A stretch of DNA of 64,000 nt from Streptomyces globosus (GTDB lineage Bacteria > Actinomycetota > Actinomycetes > Streptomycetales > Streptomycetaceae): positions 3,041,501-3,105,500 of the forward strand of contig NZ_CP030862.1 in assembly GCF_003325375.1 (NCBI RefSeq), written 5' to 3'. Position 1 is the first letter of the stretch. Every line of letters begins with the position of its first letter. The translations under genes and the position numbers were made by a program. The notes beneath the pieces were generated by a model. It made no database searches. It was given only the letters and a program-made list of their open reading frames with translations, and was not told the DNA's origin. Below are positions 52,554-61,128 of the stretch, piece by piece.

Positions 52554-54394
52554 ACGCGGGCCCGCGGCGCCCCGGCCCCGACCACCGGCTCCCCGGCGGC
52601 TTCCGCCACGAGGACGGCCCGGCCTGGCAGCGCATCCGCCGCCACGCCGTCCCCGCCTGGATGATCGAGGACGCCACCGCCCGCCGGCTCGCCGGCGACT
52701 GGCGCGCCGCGTGCGCGGCCGCCGCCGTCGACGTCCGCTTCGACCTGTCCGCGGTCGCAGCCCGCCACGGGGCCGCCGTCGCGGAGGCGGCGGAGGACGA
52801 CCTGCTCCACCTCGCCCCCGACCTCGTGCGCTGGCACCTGCCCCGCCTCCTCGGCGGACGCACCACCCTCGCCCCCAACGTCCGCGTCCTGCTCGCCCGC
52901 TACGGCACCGGGCCCGGCGCCCCGGTCCTCTCCGCCACCACCGGCCCGATGGCCGACGGCCCGCAGCGGCTGCGGCTGCACTGCGCGCCCCTCCACCCGG
53001 CGGACGCCCACCGCAGCCCGCACCACACGGCGCCCTCCTACCGGCACGAGAACTGGATCGCGGCCCGCCCCCTCTGGGACGCCCGGCAGACCGCCGGACT
53101 GCGCGACCGTCTCACCGGCGGCGCCGGCCGGCTGCCGTTCTTCCACCCCGACGGCACACCGCTCGACCCCGCCGCCCTCCCCGCCGCCGACCCAGGCCCG
53201 GACGACCCCGCCGCGCGCGCCGAGTGGATCGCGCTCCTGCACGCCCGCGGCGACGCCCCCGCGGCGTACGCAGCTGCCGGCCTCGACCGCGAACCCACGC
53301 CGACGGAGGCGGGCGCCCAGGGGGGCCGTATCGACCCGGAGGCCGTGCTCGCCGCGGACGGCGTCGACCTGACCCGTCTGGAACAGGAGGTGCGGCGGCT
53401 CGCCGGCGCAGGCGAGGGCAGCCGCTTCACCGTGCCGACGGGCTGGTACGGCCTCCTCATCCTCCGGCCGGCCGGGGCCCGCGGCCTGCACGTGTCGGCT
53501 GAGCGACGGCAGTGGAACGCCTCCGCCGCCTGCGGACCCCGCCTGCCCGCGTTCGCGTACGAGCGGCTGCCCGACCTCGAACTCGTCCGCACGCGACGGA
53601 TCACCCCGCGCGAGCTCCACCCCCTGGTCGCCGCCTCGCTGTTCCCGGAGGCCGGCCCCGCCGACGGCCCGCCGGGGCCCGCCGCGCCCCGGCCCGTCCG
53701 CGTACGCTGCCGCACCGCATGGCACGAGGTGCACTCCCGCGGCGGCACCCTCGACCTCCTGCACCACAGCACCGAGGAGCAGCAGCGCGAAAGCGCCATG
53801 AGGGCCTTCGGCGGCGCCGTCACCGGCTGCTTCGCCGTCCAGCACGCCTGGACCGCGCCCGACGGCGTGCGGCTGCCGCGTGCCCTGCGCGAGGAGCGGC
53901 GCGAGCTGTTCCTGCGCGTCCAGCACGGGGACACCCCGGGTGTCACGGCCCTGCTCGACGCGGGCACGGACCCGCGCGTCCGCGACGGCCGCGGCTGCAC
54001 ACTGCTGCACCTGCTGCCGCAGCTGGACCACACCGCGCTGCTGCCGAGGCTCCTCGACGCGGGCCTGTCCCCGGAGGTCCGGGACGGGCTCGGCCGCACC
54101 CCGCTGGTGACCGCCGTCGCCAACGGCGGCTCCCCGGGCCTGGTGCGGGCACTTGTCGCGGCCGGCAGCCGGATCGACGCCACCGACGAGGCCGACCTGT
54201 CCCTGGCCCAGATCATCCGCCGCTTCCGGCGCACCGACCTCGGCTTCCTGCGCAGCCGGGTCGAGGAGGAGTTCCCGGGCATCGGCTCCGACTGGTTCGA
54301 CGACTGGATCGAGGAGCAGGAGGAGTACGCGGAAACCGACGACGACGCGGATGCCGGCCCCCACGCCGGCGCGGAAGAGGGGGGCAGCGCATGA
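52550..54394 (+). CDS. ankyrin-repeat protein
   Basis: A 614-residue protein starting in a GTGA overlap. The first 440 residues have no family I recognise (aromatic and Arg-rich; DDLLHLAPDLVRWHLPRLL near the start). Residues about 450-560 contain three ankyrin-like repeats (GDTPGVTALLDAGTDPRVRD, GLGRTPLVTAVANGG, GLVRALVAAGSRIDATDEA). The tail is strongly acidic (EEQEEYAETDDDAD). Coupled by overlap to the LRR and MoxR genes, so probably a second protein-binding subunit of the same system. Confidence 0.75.
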   Translation: MNAGPRRPGPDHRLPGGFRHEDGPAWQRIRRHAVPAWMIEDATARRLAGDWRAACAAAAVDVRFDLSAVAARHGAAVAEAAEDDLLHLAPDLVRWHLPRLLGGRTTLAPNVRVLLARYGTGPGAPVLSATTGPMADGPQRLRLHCAPLHPADAHRSPHHTAPSYRHENWIAARPLWDARQTAGLRDRLTGGAGRLPFFHPDGTPLDPAALPAADPGPDDPAARAEWIALLHARGDAPAAYAAAGLDREPTPTEAGAQGGRIDPEAVLAADGVDLTRLEQEVRRLAGAGEGSRFTVPTGWYGLLILRPAGARGLHVSAERRQWNASAACGPRLPAFAYERLPDLELVRTRRITPRELHPLVAASLFPEAGPADGPPGPAAPRPVRVRCRTAWHEVHSRGGTLDLLHHSTEEQQRESAMRAFGGAVTGCFAVQHAWTAPDGVRLPRALREERRELFLRVQHGDTPGVTALLDAGTDPRVRDGRGCTLLHLLPQLDHTALLPRLLDAGLSPEVRDGLGRTPLVTAVANGGSPGLVRALVAAGSRIDATDEADLSLAQIIRRFRRTDLGFLRSRVEEEFPGIGSDWFDDWIEEQEEYAETDDDADAGPHAGAEEGGSA

Positions 54395-55581
54395 ACGACG
54401 GCCGGCCGAGCGCCCTCGCGGCCGCCGACGCCCTCGGCGCGCGGCTGCGCGCCACCCGCACCGAACCGGCGGCCAACCCGCAACTGGAGGCGCTGGCCCT
54501 CGCCGTGACGGCCGACCAGCCCGTCCTGCTGTGGGGCGAGCCCGGCATCGGCAAGTCCGCCGGCATGCAGCAGCTCGCCGACGCCCTCGGCACCGGTCTG
54601 GAGACCGTCATCGCCAGCGTCCACGAGCCGTCCGACTTCGCCGGGCTGCCGATCGTCGGCGACGACCCGGCCACCACGGGCGTCCCCATGGCCCCGCCGG
54701 ACTGGGCCGTCCGCCTCGCCCGCACCGGACACGGCCTGCTGTTCCTCGACGAGCTGTCCTCCGCCCCGCCCGCCGTGCAGGCGGCCCTGCTGCGCGTCGT
54801 GCTGGAGCGGCGCGTCGGCAGCCTCGTCCTCCCGGAGGGCGTGCGGGTCGTCGCCGCCGCCAACCCGCCCGCCGGCGCGGCCGACGGCTGGCACCTCAGC
54901 CCGCCGCTGGCCAACCGGTTCGTCCACCTCGACTGGACGCACGACCCGCGCACCGTCGCCCGCGGCATGGCCGGCACCTGGCCGGTGACGGCCCTGCCCG
55001 CTGTGGACCCGGCCCGCACCCCCGGCGCGGTCGCCCGCGCCCGCGGCGCCGTCTCCGGCTTCCTGACGGCCCGGCCCGGACTCGTCCACCACATGCCGAA
55101 CGAGGCCGAGGCGCGCGGCCGCGCCTGGCCGTCCCCGCGGACCTGGGAGATGGCGCTGCGGCTCCTCGCCACCGGTTACGCGGCCGGCAGCAGCGGGGAG
55201 GCCCTCGCCGCGGCCCTGGCCGGCGCCGTCGGCGAAGGCGCCGGGCTGGAACTGATCGCCTACCTGGAGAACCTCGACCTGCCCGACCCGGACCGGGTGC
55301 TGGCCGACCCGGACGCCTTCGCCCTGCCCGACCGAGGCGACCGCCAACTGGCGTTCCTCATCGCCGTGGTCGCCGCGGTGCAGGCCGAGCCGACCCGCCC
55401 GCGCTGGGAGGCCGGCTGGGCGGTGCTCGCCAAGGCGGTCGACGCCGGCGTGCCGGATGTCGCGGCCCGGGCCGCCGCCGACCTCGCCGCGATGCGCGAC
55501 CTGGACTGGCCGGTGCCCTCCGGCATCGACGCCTTCGTCGAACTGCTGCAGCTGTCCGGCGCGCTGCCGGGCGGCGGCTGA
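54391..55581 (+). CDS. MoxR-type AAA+ ATPase
   Basis: A 396-residue AAA+ ATPase. Walker A GEPGIGKS (49-56), Walker B LLFLDEL with D120/E121, sensor-1 region VVAAANPP, arginine-finger-like LANRFVHLDW. The C-terminal half is helical. ATG overlaps the ankyrin stop. MoxR ATPases usually act with vWA proteins as chaperone-like remodellers; the next gene encodes such a partner. Confidence 0.85.
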   Translation: MNDGRPSALAAADALGARLRATRTEPAANPQLEALALAVTADQPVLLWGEPGIGKSAGMQQLADALGTGLETVIASVHEPSDFAGLPIVGDDPATTGVPMAPPDWAVRLARTGHGLLFLDELSSAPPAVQAALLRVVLERRVGSLVLPEGVRVVAAANPPAGAADGWHLSPPLANRFVHLDWTHDPRTVARGMAGTWPVTALPAVDPARTPGAVARARGAVSGFLTARPGLVHHMPNEAEARGRAWPSPRTWEMALRLLATGYAAGSSGEALAAALAGAVGEGAGLELIAYLENLDLPDPDRVLADPDAFALPDRGDRQLAFLIAVVAAVQAEPTRPRWEAGWAVLAKAVDAGVPDVAARAAADLAAMRDLDWPVPSGIDAFVELLQLSGALPGGG

Positions 55582-55586
55582 CCGCC

Positions 55587-56819
55587 GTGGACGGCCCCGC
55601 CGGGCCGCCGCGCCCCGCCGCCGGACCCGGGCCGGAGCCGACCCGCCTGGACCGGGCGAAGCTGCTGGCCGCCCGATACCGGGCGGCCGAGGCCCGGCCG
55701 TACCTGGCGTCCGCGCTGTACGCGCTGGCCGTCGTACCGAGCCGCGCCGTGCCCACGATGGGCGTGGACCGGCACTGGCGCGCGTACGTCTCCCCCCGCT
55801 TCGTGGACGACACTCCGGTCGCGGAGCTCGCCGGGGTGTGGGTCCACGAGGTGGCCCACCTGCTGCGCGACCACCACGGCCGGGCGGCCCGGCTGTCGGC
55901 CGCCGACCAGCGCGACCACGTACGCGTCAACATCGCGCAGGACTGCGAGATCAACGACGACCTCCTCGCCGACGGGCTGCCGCTGCCCGAGGGGCGGATG
56001 GAGCCCCGGCTGTTCGGCCTGCCCGCCGGCGGGCTGTTCGAGGCCTACCTGCCGGGCATCCCGCCCACCCCGCGCCACCACCCGGACTGCGGGTCGGGGG
56101 CCCACGGCGTGCCCGTGCCGTGGGAGCTGGGCGCCGACGGGCCCGGCGGTGTCGGCCGCATGGAGGCGGGGGCGCTGCGCCGGCAGACCGCCCAGGCCAT
56201 GCGCGCGCACCGGCGCAGCCGCGGGCACCTCCCGGCCGGCTGGCAGCGCTGGGCCGACGAACTGCTGGAGCCGGCCGTCGACTGGCGCAGGGCGCTGTCC
56301 GGGGCGGTGCGGGAGGCGGCCGCCTGGGCGGGCGGCGCCGTCGACTACACCTACCGCCGGCCCTCGCGGCGCACGCCCGCGCTCGGCGGCCGCGTCGTGC
56401 TGCCGAGCCTGCGCCGGCCGCTGCCGCGGGTCGCGGTCGTCATCGACACCTCCGGCTCCATGGGGGAGGCCGAGCTGGCCGCCGCGCTCGCCGAGGTGAC
56501 GGGCGTGCTGCGCGAGGTGGGTGTGCGCGGCAACAGGGTCGCGGTCCTGGCGTGCGACGCGGACGTGCACACGGTGACCCGGGTGACCCGGGCGGAGCAG
56601 GTGGTCCTGGAGGGCGGCGGCGGCACGGACATGGCCGTCGGGATCCGCGCCGCGCTCGGGCTGCCGGACCGGCCGGACATCGTCGTCGTCCTGACCGACG
56701 GGTACACGCCCTGGCCGCCTGAGCCGGTGTCCTGCCGCGTGGTCGCCGCACTGGTGGGGGAGACCCCGCCGGATCCGCCGGGCTGGGTGGAGACCGTACG
56801 CGTCCCGCCCGGCGCGTGA
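55587..56819 (+). CDS. putative metallopeptidase - vWA protein (DUF2201 type)
   Basis: A 410-residue protein. The N-terminal region has a zinc-protease motif HEVAH (87-91), as in DUF2201-type putative metallopeptidases, with CEINDDLLADG further on. The C-terminal von Willebrand A domain has an intact MIDAS, DTSGS (287-291), and later VLTDGYTPW. GTG start five bases after the MoxR gene. MoxR-vWA pairs remodel protein targets; the extra protease-like half suggests cleavage or capture of a substrate, perhaps one recognised by the LRR or ankyrin proteins (inference). Confidence 0.8.
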   Translation: MDGPAGPPRPAAGPGPEPTRLDRAKLLAARYRAAEARPYLASALYALAVVPSRAVPTMGVDRHWRAYVSPRFVDDTPVAELAGVWVHEVAHLLRDHHGRAARLSAADQRDHVRVNIAQDCEINDDLLADGLPLPEGRMEPRLFGLPAGGLFEAYLPGIPPTPRHHPDCGSGAHGVPVPWELGADGPGGVGRMEAGALRRQTAQAMRAHRRSRGHLPAGWQRWADELLEPAVDWRRALSGAVREAAAWAGGAVDYTYRRPSRRTPALGGRVVLPSLRRPLPRVAVVIDTSGSMGEAELAAALAEVTGVLREVGVRGNRVAVLACDADVHTVTRVTRAEQVVLEGGGGTDMAVGIRAALGLPDRPDIVVVLTDGYTPWPPEPVSCRVVAALVGETPPDPPGWVETVRVPPGA

Positions 56820-56836
56820 CGCCCGCCGCCGGACCG

Positions 56837-56870
56837 CCGGCCCCGGGGGCGCAGGCCGCTCCGGGGCTGG
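56837..56870 (+). terminator. hairpin after the vWA gene
   Basis: CCGGCCCCGG (56837-56846) pairs with CCGGGGCTGG (56861-56870) with one G-U pair, 17 bp after the stop. Suggests the TerD gene has its own promoter. Confidence 0.55.
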
Positions 56871-56954
56871 CCGAGAACATACGCCCGGCAGTCGGTCCGG
56901 GGGGCTCCGCATGACAGCATGGCCGGGCAAACCCGTGGAGCAGAGGGGGAGTTC

Positions 56955-57509
56955 GTGAGCAGCTCGTCGATCGGCGTACGCAAGGGCCTGGCGAGGGTGG
57001 AGGTCGCCCTCCGGTGGGATCCGAGCCCGGCGGGGTCGCCCGCACACGACCTGGACATCGTGGCCGCCGTGTTCGGCGCCGCCGACCCGTACGGCGAGCC
57101 CGTGCAGCTCGTCCACTTCGGCAGCCGCTCCCCGGACGGCACGATCACCCTGACCCGCGACAGCCGCACCGGGCAGGGCTTCGGCTACGACGAGGTGATG
57201 ACGATCGAACTGGACCGGATGCGGCCGGAATCCGTCCGCGTCGTCGTCGGCGTGGTGATCCAGGACACCGGGTCGGGCGACGGCCGGCGTACGACGTTCG
57301 CGTCGATCGGCGGCACCGGCGTCCGCATCCGGGAGGGCCACCTCGACCTCGCCGAGGACGACTTCACGGGGGTGCCCGACGCGACCGCGGCGACGGTGGC
57401 CCGGTTCACCCGCGACGGCGCGAACGCCTGGGTCCTGGATGCCGCAGTCCGCGGCTCCGACGCGGAGCCGGAGCAGTTCGTCCGCACCATGGGCACCGAC
57501 CGCCCCTGA
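56955..57509 (+). CDS. TerD-family stress protein
   Basis: A 184-residue TerD-domain protein: GVRKGLARVEVALRWDPS, the acidic DLDIVAAVFGA, FGYDEVMTIELDRMRPESVRVVVGV, ending GNAWVLD-like NAWVLDAAVRG. TerD proteins bind Ca2+ and appear in tellurite and phage-stress responses, often near MoxR-vWA genes. GTG 56955 with GAGGGGGA; ATG 56919 is an alternative. It follows the MoxR-vWA operon on the same strand, 135 bp away. Confidence 0.85.
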   Translation: MSSSSIGVRKGLARVEVALRWDPSPAGSPAHDLDIVAAVFGAADPYGEPVQLVHFGSRSPDGTITLTRDSRTGQGFGYDEVMTIELDRMRPESVRVVVGVVIQDTGSGDGRRTTFASIGGTGVRIREGHLDLAEDDFTGVPDATAATVARFTRDGANAWVLDAAVRGSDAEPEQFVRTMGTDRP

Positions 57510-57548
57510 CGGGCGCCCGGTCTCGACCGGTCGGAATCCGCGCGGTCC

Positions 57549-57585
57549 GGGCGGCGGCCACCCCGCAGGCGGGTGGTCGCCGCCC
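57549..57585. terminator. bidirectional hairpin terminator
   Basis: GGGCGGCGGCCACCC pairs with GGGTGGTCGCCGCCC (one wobble pair) around a 7-base loop between convergent terD and tetR genes. Confidence 0.8.
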
Positions 57586-57669
57586 GGTCCGGGTGGCGCG
57601 CTGCCGCCGTCCCCACGAGGCAGCGCGGGCGGGCCGCCGTCCGGTCATCGGTGACGGCGCCCCGCCGGT

Positions 57670-58275
57670 TCAGGGGGCCGGGGCCAGGCCCAGCGCGGGC
57701 AGCACGGACGCGTCGACGAACCGCTCCATGTAGGCGGCGTCCGCGTAGCGCCCCTCCAGGACGGGCCGGATCCGCAGGACGCCCATCAGCTGCGCCGGGA
57801 GGAACTCCAGCGCCGGATGCCCGGCCGCGATCTCCCCGCGGTCCGCGGCCCGCTGCACCATCGCGCCGAACGCCGCCAGCTCGGGCTCGACCAGCGCCTC
57901 GCGCAGGGCCGCCTGGAGCTCCTCGTCGCTGAGCACCGCGAGCCCCAGGGCCTGGGTGAGGCGCGTGTCGCGGCCGGAGGTGCCCGCCGCGATGCGGGCG
58001 GCCTCCCGCAGGTCCCCGGCGAGCGTGCCGGTGTCGACCGCCGCAAGGGTGCCCCGCCGGTGCGCGCGCAGGGCCGCCGCGACCAGTTGCGGCTTGGTCC
58101 TCCACTGCCGGTAGAGCGTCGATTTGCCGCAGCACGCCCGGGCCGCGACCCCCTCCATCGTCAGCGCCTCGTACCCGTGCTCGCGCAGCTCGTCCAGCAC
58201 GGCGGCGTACAGCTCCTGGGCCCGCTCGGGGCTGATCTTGGAGCGGCGCGCGGCGGTGGCCTGCGTCGGCGTCAT
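57670..58275 (-). CDS. TetR/AcrR-family regulator
   Basis: A 201-residue regulator. HTH region LTMEGVAARACCGKSTLYRQWRTKPQLV, with a CC pair inside the turn. The C-terminal ligand domain is TetR_C-like (EALVEPELAAFGAMVQRAADRGEI). ATG 58275. Divergent from a PAP2-type membrane gene across three evenly spaced palindromes, so it probably represses both. Confidence 0.85.
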   Translation of the reverse strand: MTPTQATAARRSKISPERAQELYAAVLDELREHGYEALTMEGVAARACCGKSTLYRQWRTKPQLVAAALRAHRRGTLAAVDTGTLAGDLREAARIAAGTSGRDTRLTQALGLAVLSDEELQAALREALVEPELAAFGAMVQRAADRGEIAAGHPALEFLPAQLMGVLRIRPVLEGRYADAAYMERFVDASVLPALGLAPAP

Positions 58276-58344
58276 GGGGCGGGGCTCCTCGGGGACTGCG
58301 CGGCGGGAGGGTTTCCGTGCCCCAAGCATACGCCGAACGCCCGC

Positions 58345-58386
58345 GTATCGGTACACCCGCGTATCGATACGCTCATGTATCGATAC
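58345..58386. promoter_or_regulatory. three palindromes at exact 16-bp spacing
   Basis: GTATCGGTAC (58345-58354), GTATCGATAC (58361-58370) and GTATCGATAC (58377-58386) begin exactly 16 bp apart in the 211-bp divergent spacer between tetR and the PAP2-type gene. Strong candidates for TetR binding, perhaps by cooperative dimers. Confidence 0.7.
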
Positions 58387-58486
58387 ACTGGCGTCTCGCT
58401 GCACGGGTGGCCGGTACCGACCGTCCTCCACCCCCGCACCAACCCCGCGCGGTCGGCGCCCGAGCACAGGAAGGGAGACCGGGGGA

Positions 58487-59377
58487 ATGACCTCCCACGA
58501 CACACCCGACGGGCGGCACACCCGCCCGGAGTCCGGGCGCCGGCCCCGGCTCGCGCGCGAGCTGCTCCTCGTCGCAGGCCTGTTCGCCGCCTACAAGGCG
58601 GGCCGCATGCTCTCCACGGGGCGCACCGGCGAGGCCTTCGCCAACGCCGACCGCATATGGGACCTGGAGCGGGCCCTGCACCTGCCGGGGGAGGGGCTCG
58701 TCCAGCGGCTGCTGCTTCCCGGACCCGGCATCGGCGACGTGCCCGTCCACGCCGCGAACACCTACTACGCGGCCGTGCACTTCCCCGCCACCGTCGCCTT
58801 CCTGGTCTGGCTCTACCTGCGCAGACCCGGCCACTACCGGTGGGCCCGGCGCGTCCTCACCGTCCTGACCGGCGCCGCCCTCGCCCTCCACCTGGCCTTC
58901 CCACTGGCCCCGCCCCGGATGCTGGACGCCGCACACCTCGTCGACACGGGGCTGGCGTACGGCCCGTCCGTCTACGGGGCCGCGCCCGCCGCCGACACCG
59001 TCGCCAACCAGTTCGCCGCGATGCCCTCCCTCCACTTCGGCTGGGCGCTCGCCCTGGCGGTCGGCATGGCCGCCGCGACCCGGTCCCGGTGGCGGCTGCT
59101 CTGGCTGCTGCACCCCCTCGCCACACTCCTGGTGATCGTCGGCACCGCCAACCACTACTGGCTCGACGCGGCCGTCGCCGCCGCCCTGCTCGGCGCGGCC
59201 CTCGCCGTCGTCCCGCGGCCCCCCGCCGCCGCCCGCCCGCCCGCGCCCGTACGGGACCTGCCGCGGCCGCGGCCCGCCGCCGGGCACGCCGGGCACGCCG
59301 GGCACGCTGGGCACGCCGGGCACGCTGGGCACGCCGAGCCCGCCGGGCACGCCGAGCCCGCCGGGGCAGGCCGGTGA
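58487..59377 (+). CDS. PAP2/AUR1-type integral membrane phosphotransferase
   Basis: A 296-residue membrane protein with about six hydrophobic segments. The PAP2 signature is present as PSLHFGWAL and the later ANHYWLDA (catalytic His residues), in the AUR1-like subgroup found in actinobacteria. It may dephosphorylate or transfer lipid-phosphate headgroups. The C-terminal 30 residues are a GHA repeat (see repeat). ATG 58487 follows GGAAGGGAG. The stop overlaps the GTG of the DMT gene. Confidence 0.8.
   Translation: MTSHDTPDGRHTRPESGRRPRLARELLLVAGLFAAYKAGRMLSTGRTGEAFANADRIWDLERALHLPGEGLVQRLLLPGPGIGDVPVHAANTYYAAVHFPATVAFLVWLYLRRPGHYRWARRVLTVLTGAALALHLAFPLAPPRMLDAAHLVDTGLAYGPSVYGAAPAADTVANQFAAMPSLHFGWALALAVGMAAATRSRWRLLWLLHPLATLLVIVGTANHYWLDAAVAAALLGAALAVVPRPPAAARPPAPVRDLPRPRPAAGHAGHAGHAGHAGHAGHAEPAGHAEPAGAGR
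59280..59345. repeat. 9-bp tandem repeat coding GHA-type tail
   Basis: Imperfect tandem copies of CGGGCACGC[C/T] inside the 3' end of the PAP2-type gene, giving repeated Gly-His-Ala triplets. Repeat-length change would alter tail length without a frameshift. Confidence 0.75.
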
Positions 59378-60288
59378 ACGCCACCGCCGTCGCCGTCGCC
59401 CTGTGCCTGGCCTCCTCCGCCGCCTACGCGGCCGCCGCCGTCGCCCAGGAACGCCTCGCCCGCTCGGCCGAGGCACGCAGCACCCGCGCCCTCCTGCGCA
59501 GCGGACGCTGGTGGTCCTCCGCCGGGCTGAACGCCGCCGCCGCGCTGCTGCACGCCGCCGCACTGCGCTACGGACCCCTGACCCTCGTCCAGCCGCTCGG
59601 CGCGCTCACCCTCGTCGCCGCCGTCCCCCTGGGGGCGCGCCGCGCCGGGCGCCGGGTCGCCGCAACCGAGTGGCGCGGCACCCTCGCCACCGTCGCGGGC
59701 CTCGGCCTGCTGCTCCTGCCCGCCTCCGGCCCCGCACCGCACGACACCCTCACCCTCGCGGAGGCCCTCGCCCTGTCCGGCGCGACCGCCGCCGCCATCG
59801 GCGCCCTGACCGCCCGCCGCGCCGTCGGCTCCGGGCTGCGGCACGCCACCGCCTCCGGACTGGCCTCCGCCGCCGCCTCCGCGCTGACGCAGACCGTGGC
59901 CGTCGCCGCCGCAGGGAGCGGCGGCTCCCCGGCCGCCGGAGCGGTCGCCGCCGTCGCGGGCCTCGTCGCGGTGTTCGCCGTGGGCGGGATGCTGCTGTCG
60001 CAGCGCGCCTACCGCGGAGGCCTCGGCGCCCCGCTCGCCGTCGTCAACCTGGCCAACCCGCTGGCCGCGGCGGCCATCGGCGCCGTCCTGCTCGGGGAGC
60101 GCCTCCAGGGCGGGGCCGCGGGGCTGCTGCTCGCCGCCGCAGGCGCCGCCGCCGCCACGCGCGGCGTGCTGCTCCTGACGCGCTCGGCGCCCGGTGCGAC
60201 GCAGCGTGGCGCACGCGCCAACGGGCCCGGCCGGGAAGGCGGTTCACAACCTGCCGCCGGTGCGGCGGCCCCCGGTGTGGCAGCATGA
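59374..60288 (+). CDS. DMT/EamA-type membrane transporter
   Basis: A 304-residue hydrophobic protein with about nine or ten TM segments, alanine- and leucine-rich, in the DMT (EamA-like) pattern (LRYGPLTLVQPLGALTLVAAVPLG; APLAVVNLANPLAAAAIGAVLLGERL). GTG overlaps the PAP2 stop; its own stop overlaps the repeat-protein ATG. Probable small-molecule or lipid exporter. Confidence 0.75.
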   Translation: MNATAVAVALCLASSAAYAAAAVAQERLARSAEARSTRALLRSGRWWSSAGLNAAAALLHAAALRYGPLTLVQPLGALTLVAAVPLGARRAGRRVAATEWRGTLATVAGLGLLLLPASGPAPHDTLTLAEALALSGATAAAIGALTARRAVGSGLRHATASGLASAAASALTQTVAVAAAGSGGSPAAGAVAAVAGLVAVFAVGGMLLSQRAYRGGLGAPLAVVNLANPLAAAAIGAVLLGERLQGGAAGLLLAAAGAAAATRGVLLLTRSAPGATQRGARANGPGREGGSQPAAGAAAPGVAA

Positions 60289-60701
60289 CGGGCATGGCCG
60301 ACCGCTCGATCCTCTCGCTCTGGTCCAGGAACTCCGTCCTCTCCATCGGCTCCGCGGGCTCCGTGCTCTCCATCGGGTCCGTCGGCAGCGTCCTGTCGAT
60401 CGGCTCCGCCGGCAGTGTGCTCTGCGCCGGATCCGCCGGCTCCGCCCTGTCGGCCGCCTCCGCCGCCTCCTGGCTGAGCACCGGCTCCCTGCTGAGCGCC
60501 TGCTCCCGCCGGTCGGTGCTCTCCTACCGCTCCCGCCGCCCGGCGGCCGGCCCCCGGCCCCGCCGCGCGCCGACGCCCGCCCGTCCGGCGCGCGGCAGCC
60601 TCGCCGCCGGCGCGGCCCTCGCCCTGCTCGGCGCCGCCGCGGTCGCCGTGGCGGCCGGGGCCCGCCGGGGAGAACCGCTCACGCCGCTGGCGCGTCCCTG
60701 A
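60285..60701 (+). CDS. nonapeptide-repeat membrane protein
   Basis: A 138-residue protein starting in an ATGA overlap. Residues 17-70 are six tandem nine-residue units (consensus SVLSIGSAG, drifting to SALSAASAA and SWLSTGSLL). A basic Pro/Arg linker follows, then one membrane segment (about 103-123) and a short tail. The Ser/Gly spacing suggests a solenoid-like or amyloid-like surface. Function unknown. Coupled to the DMT gene and the PAP2 gene. Confidence 0.7.
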   Translation: MTGMADRSILSLWSRNSVLSIGSAGSVLSIGSVGSVLSIGSAGSVLCAGSAGSALSAASAASWLSTGSLLSACSRRSVLSYRSRRPAAGPRPRRAPTPARPARGSLAAGAALALLGAAAVAVAAGARRGEPLTPLARP

Positions 60702-60763
60702 AGGCAGGGGCGCGGCGCCACCGGCCGCGCTGCACCACGTACGACAGAGCGGAGTGAACGGGC

Positions 60764-61030
60764 ATGGGGATCGTCAGCTGGATCGTCCTGGGACTGCTTG
60801 CCGGAGGCATCGCCAAGCTGCTGCTGCCCGGCCGCGACCCGGGAGGCCTGATCGGCACGACCCTCATCGGCATCGCCGGCGCGTTCACCGGCGGCTGGCT
60901 CTCCGCCCGCCTCCTCGACAAGCCGATCGCGGGCGAGTTCTACGACCCGGCCACCTGGGGCGCCGCCATCGCCGGCTCCCTCGTCCTGCTCGTCGCCTAC
61001 CGCATCCTCTTCGGCCACTCCCGCAGCTGA
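60764..61030 (+). CDS. GlsB/YeaQ/YmgE family membrane protein
   Basis: An 88-residue protein with three hydrophobic segments: IVSWIVLGLLAGGIAKLLLPGRDPGGLIGTTLIGIAGAFTGG is the family's N-terminal pattern. General-stress-associated small membrane family. GGAGTGAACGGGC before the ATG. Confidence 0.85.
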   Translation: MGIVSWIVLGLLAGGIAKLLLPGRDPGGLIGTTLIGIAGAFTGGWLSARLLDKPIAGEFYDPATWGAAIAGSLVLLVAYRILFGHSRS

Positions 61031-61128
61031 CCGCGCCCCCCGCCGCTCCTCGTACACGGGCGGGATTCGGCCATGCACGGCGCGGCCGCCCTGGCGCGGG
61101 CCTCCCCGCGGGGTTTCACTGCGGGCCC

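Noticed and set aside
59280..59345. CRISPR or mobile-element end
   Set aside because: The 9-bp units are in-frame within a coding tail and have no spacers or inverted ends.
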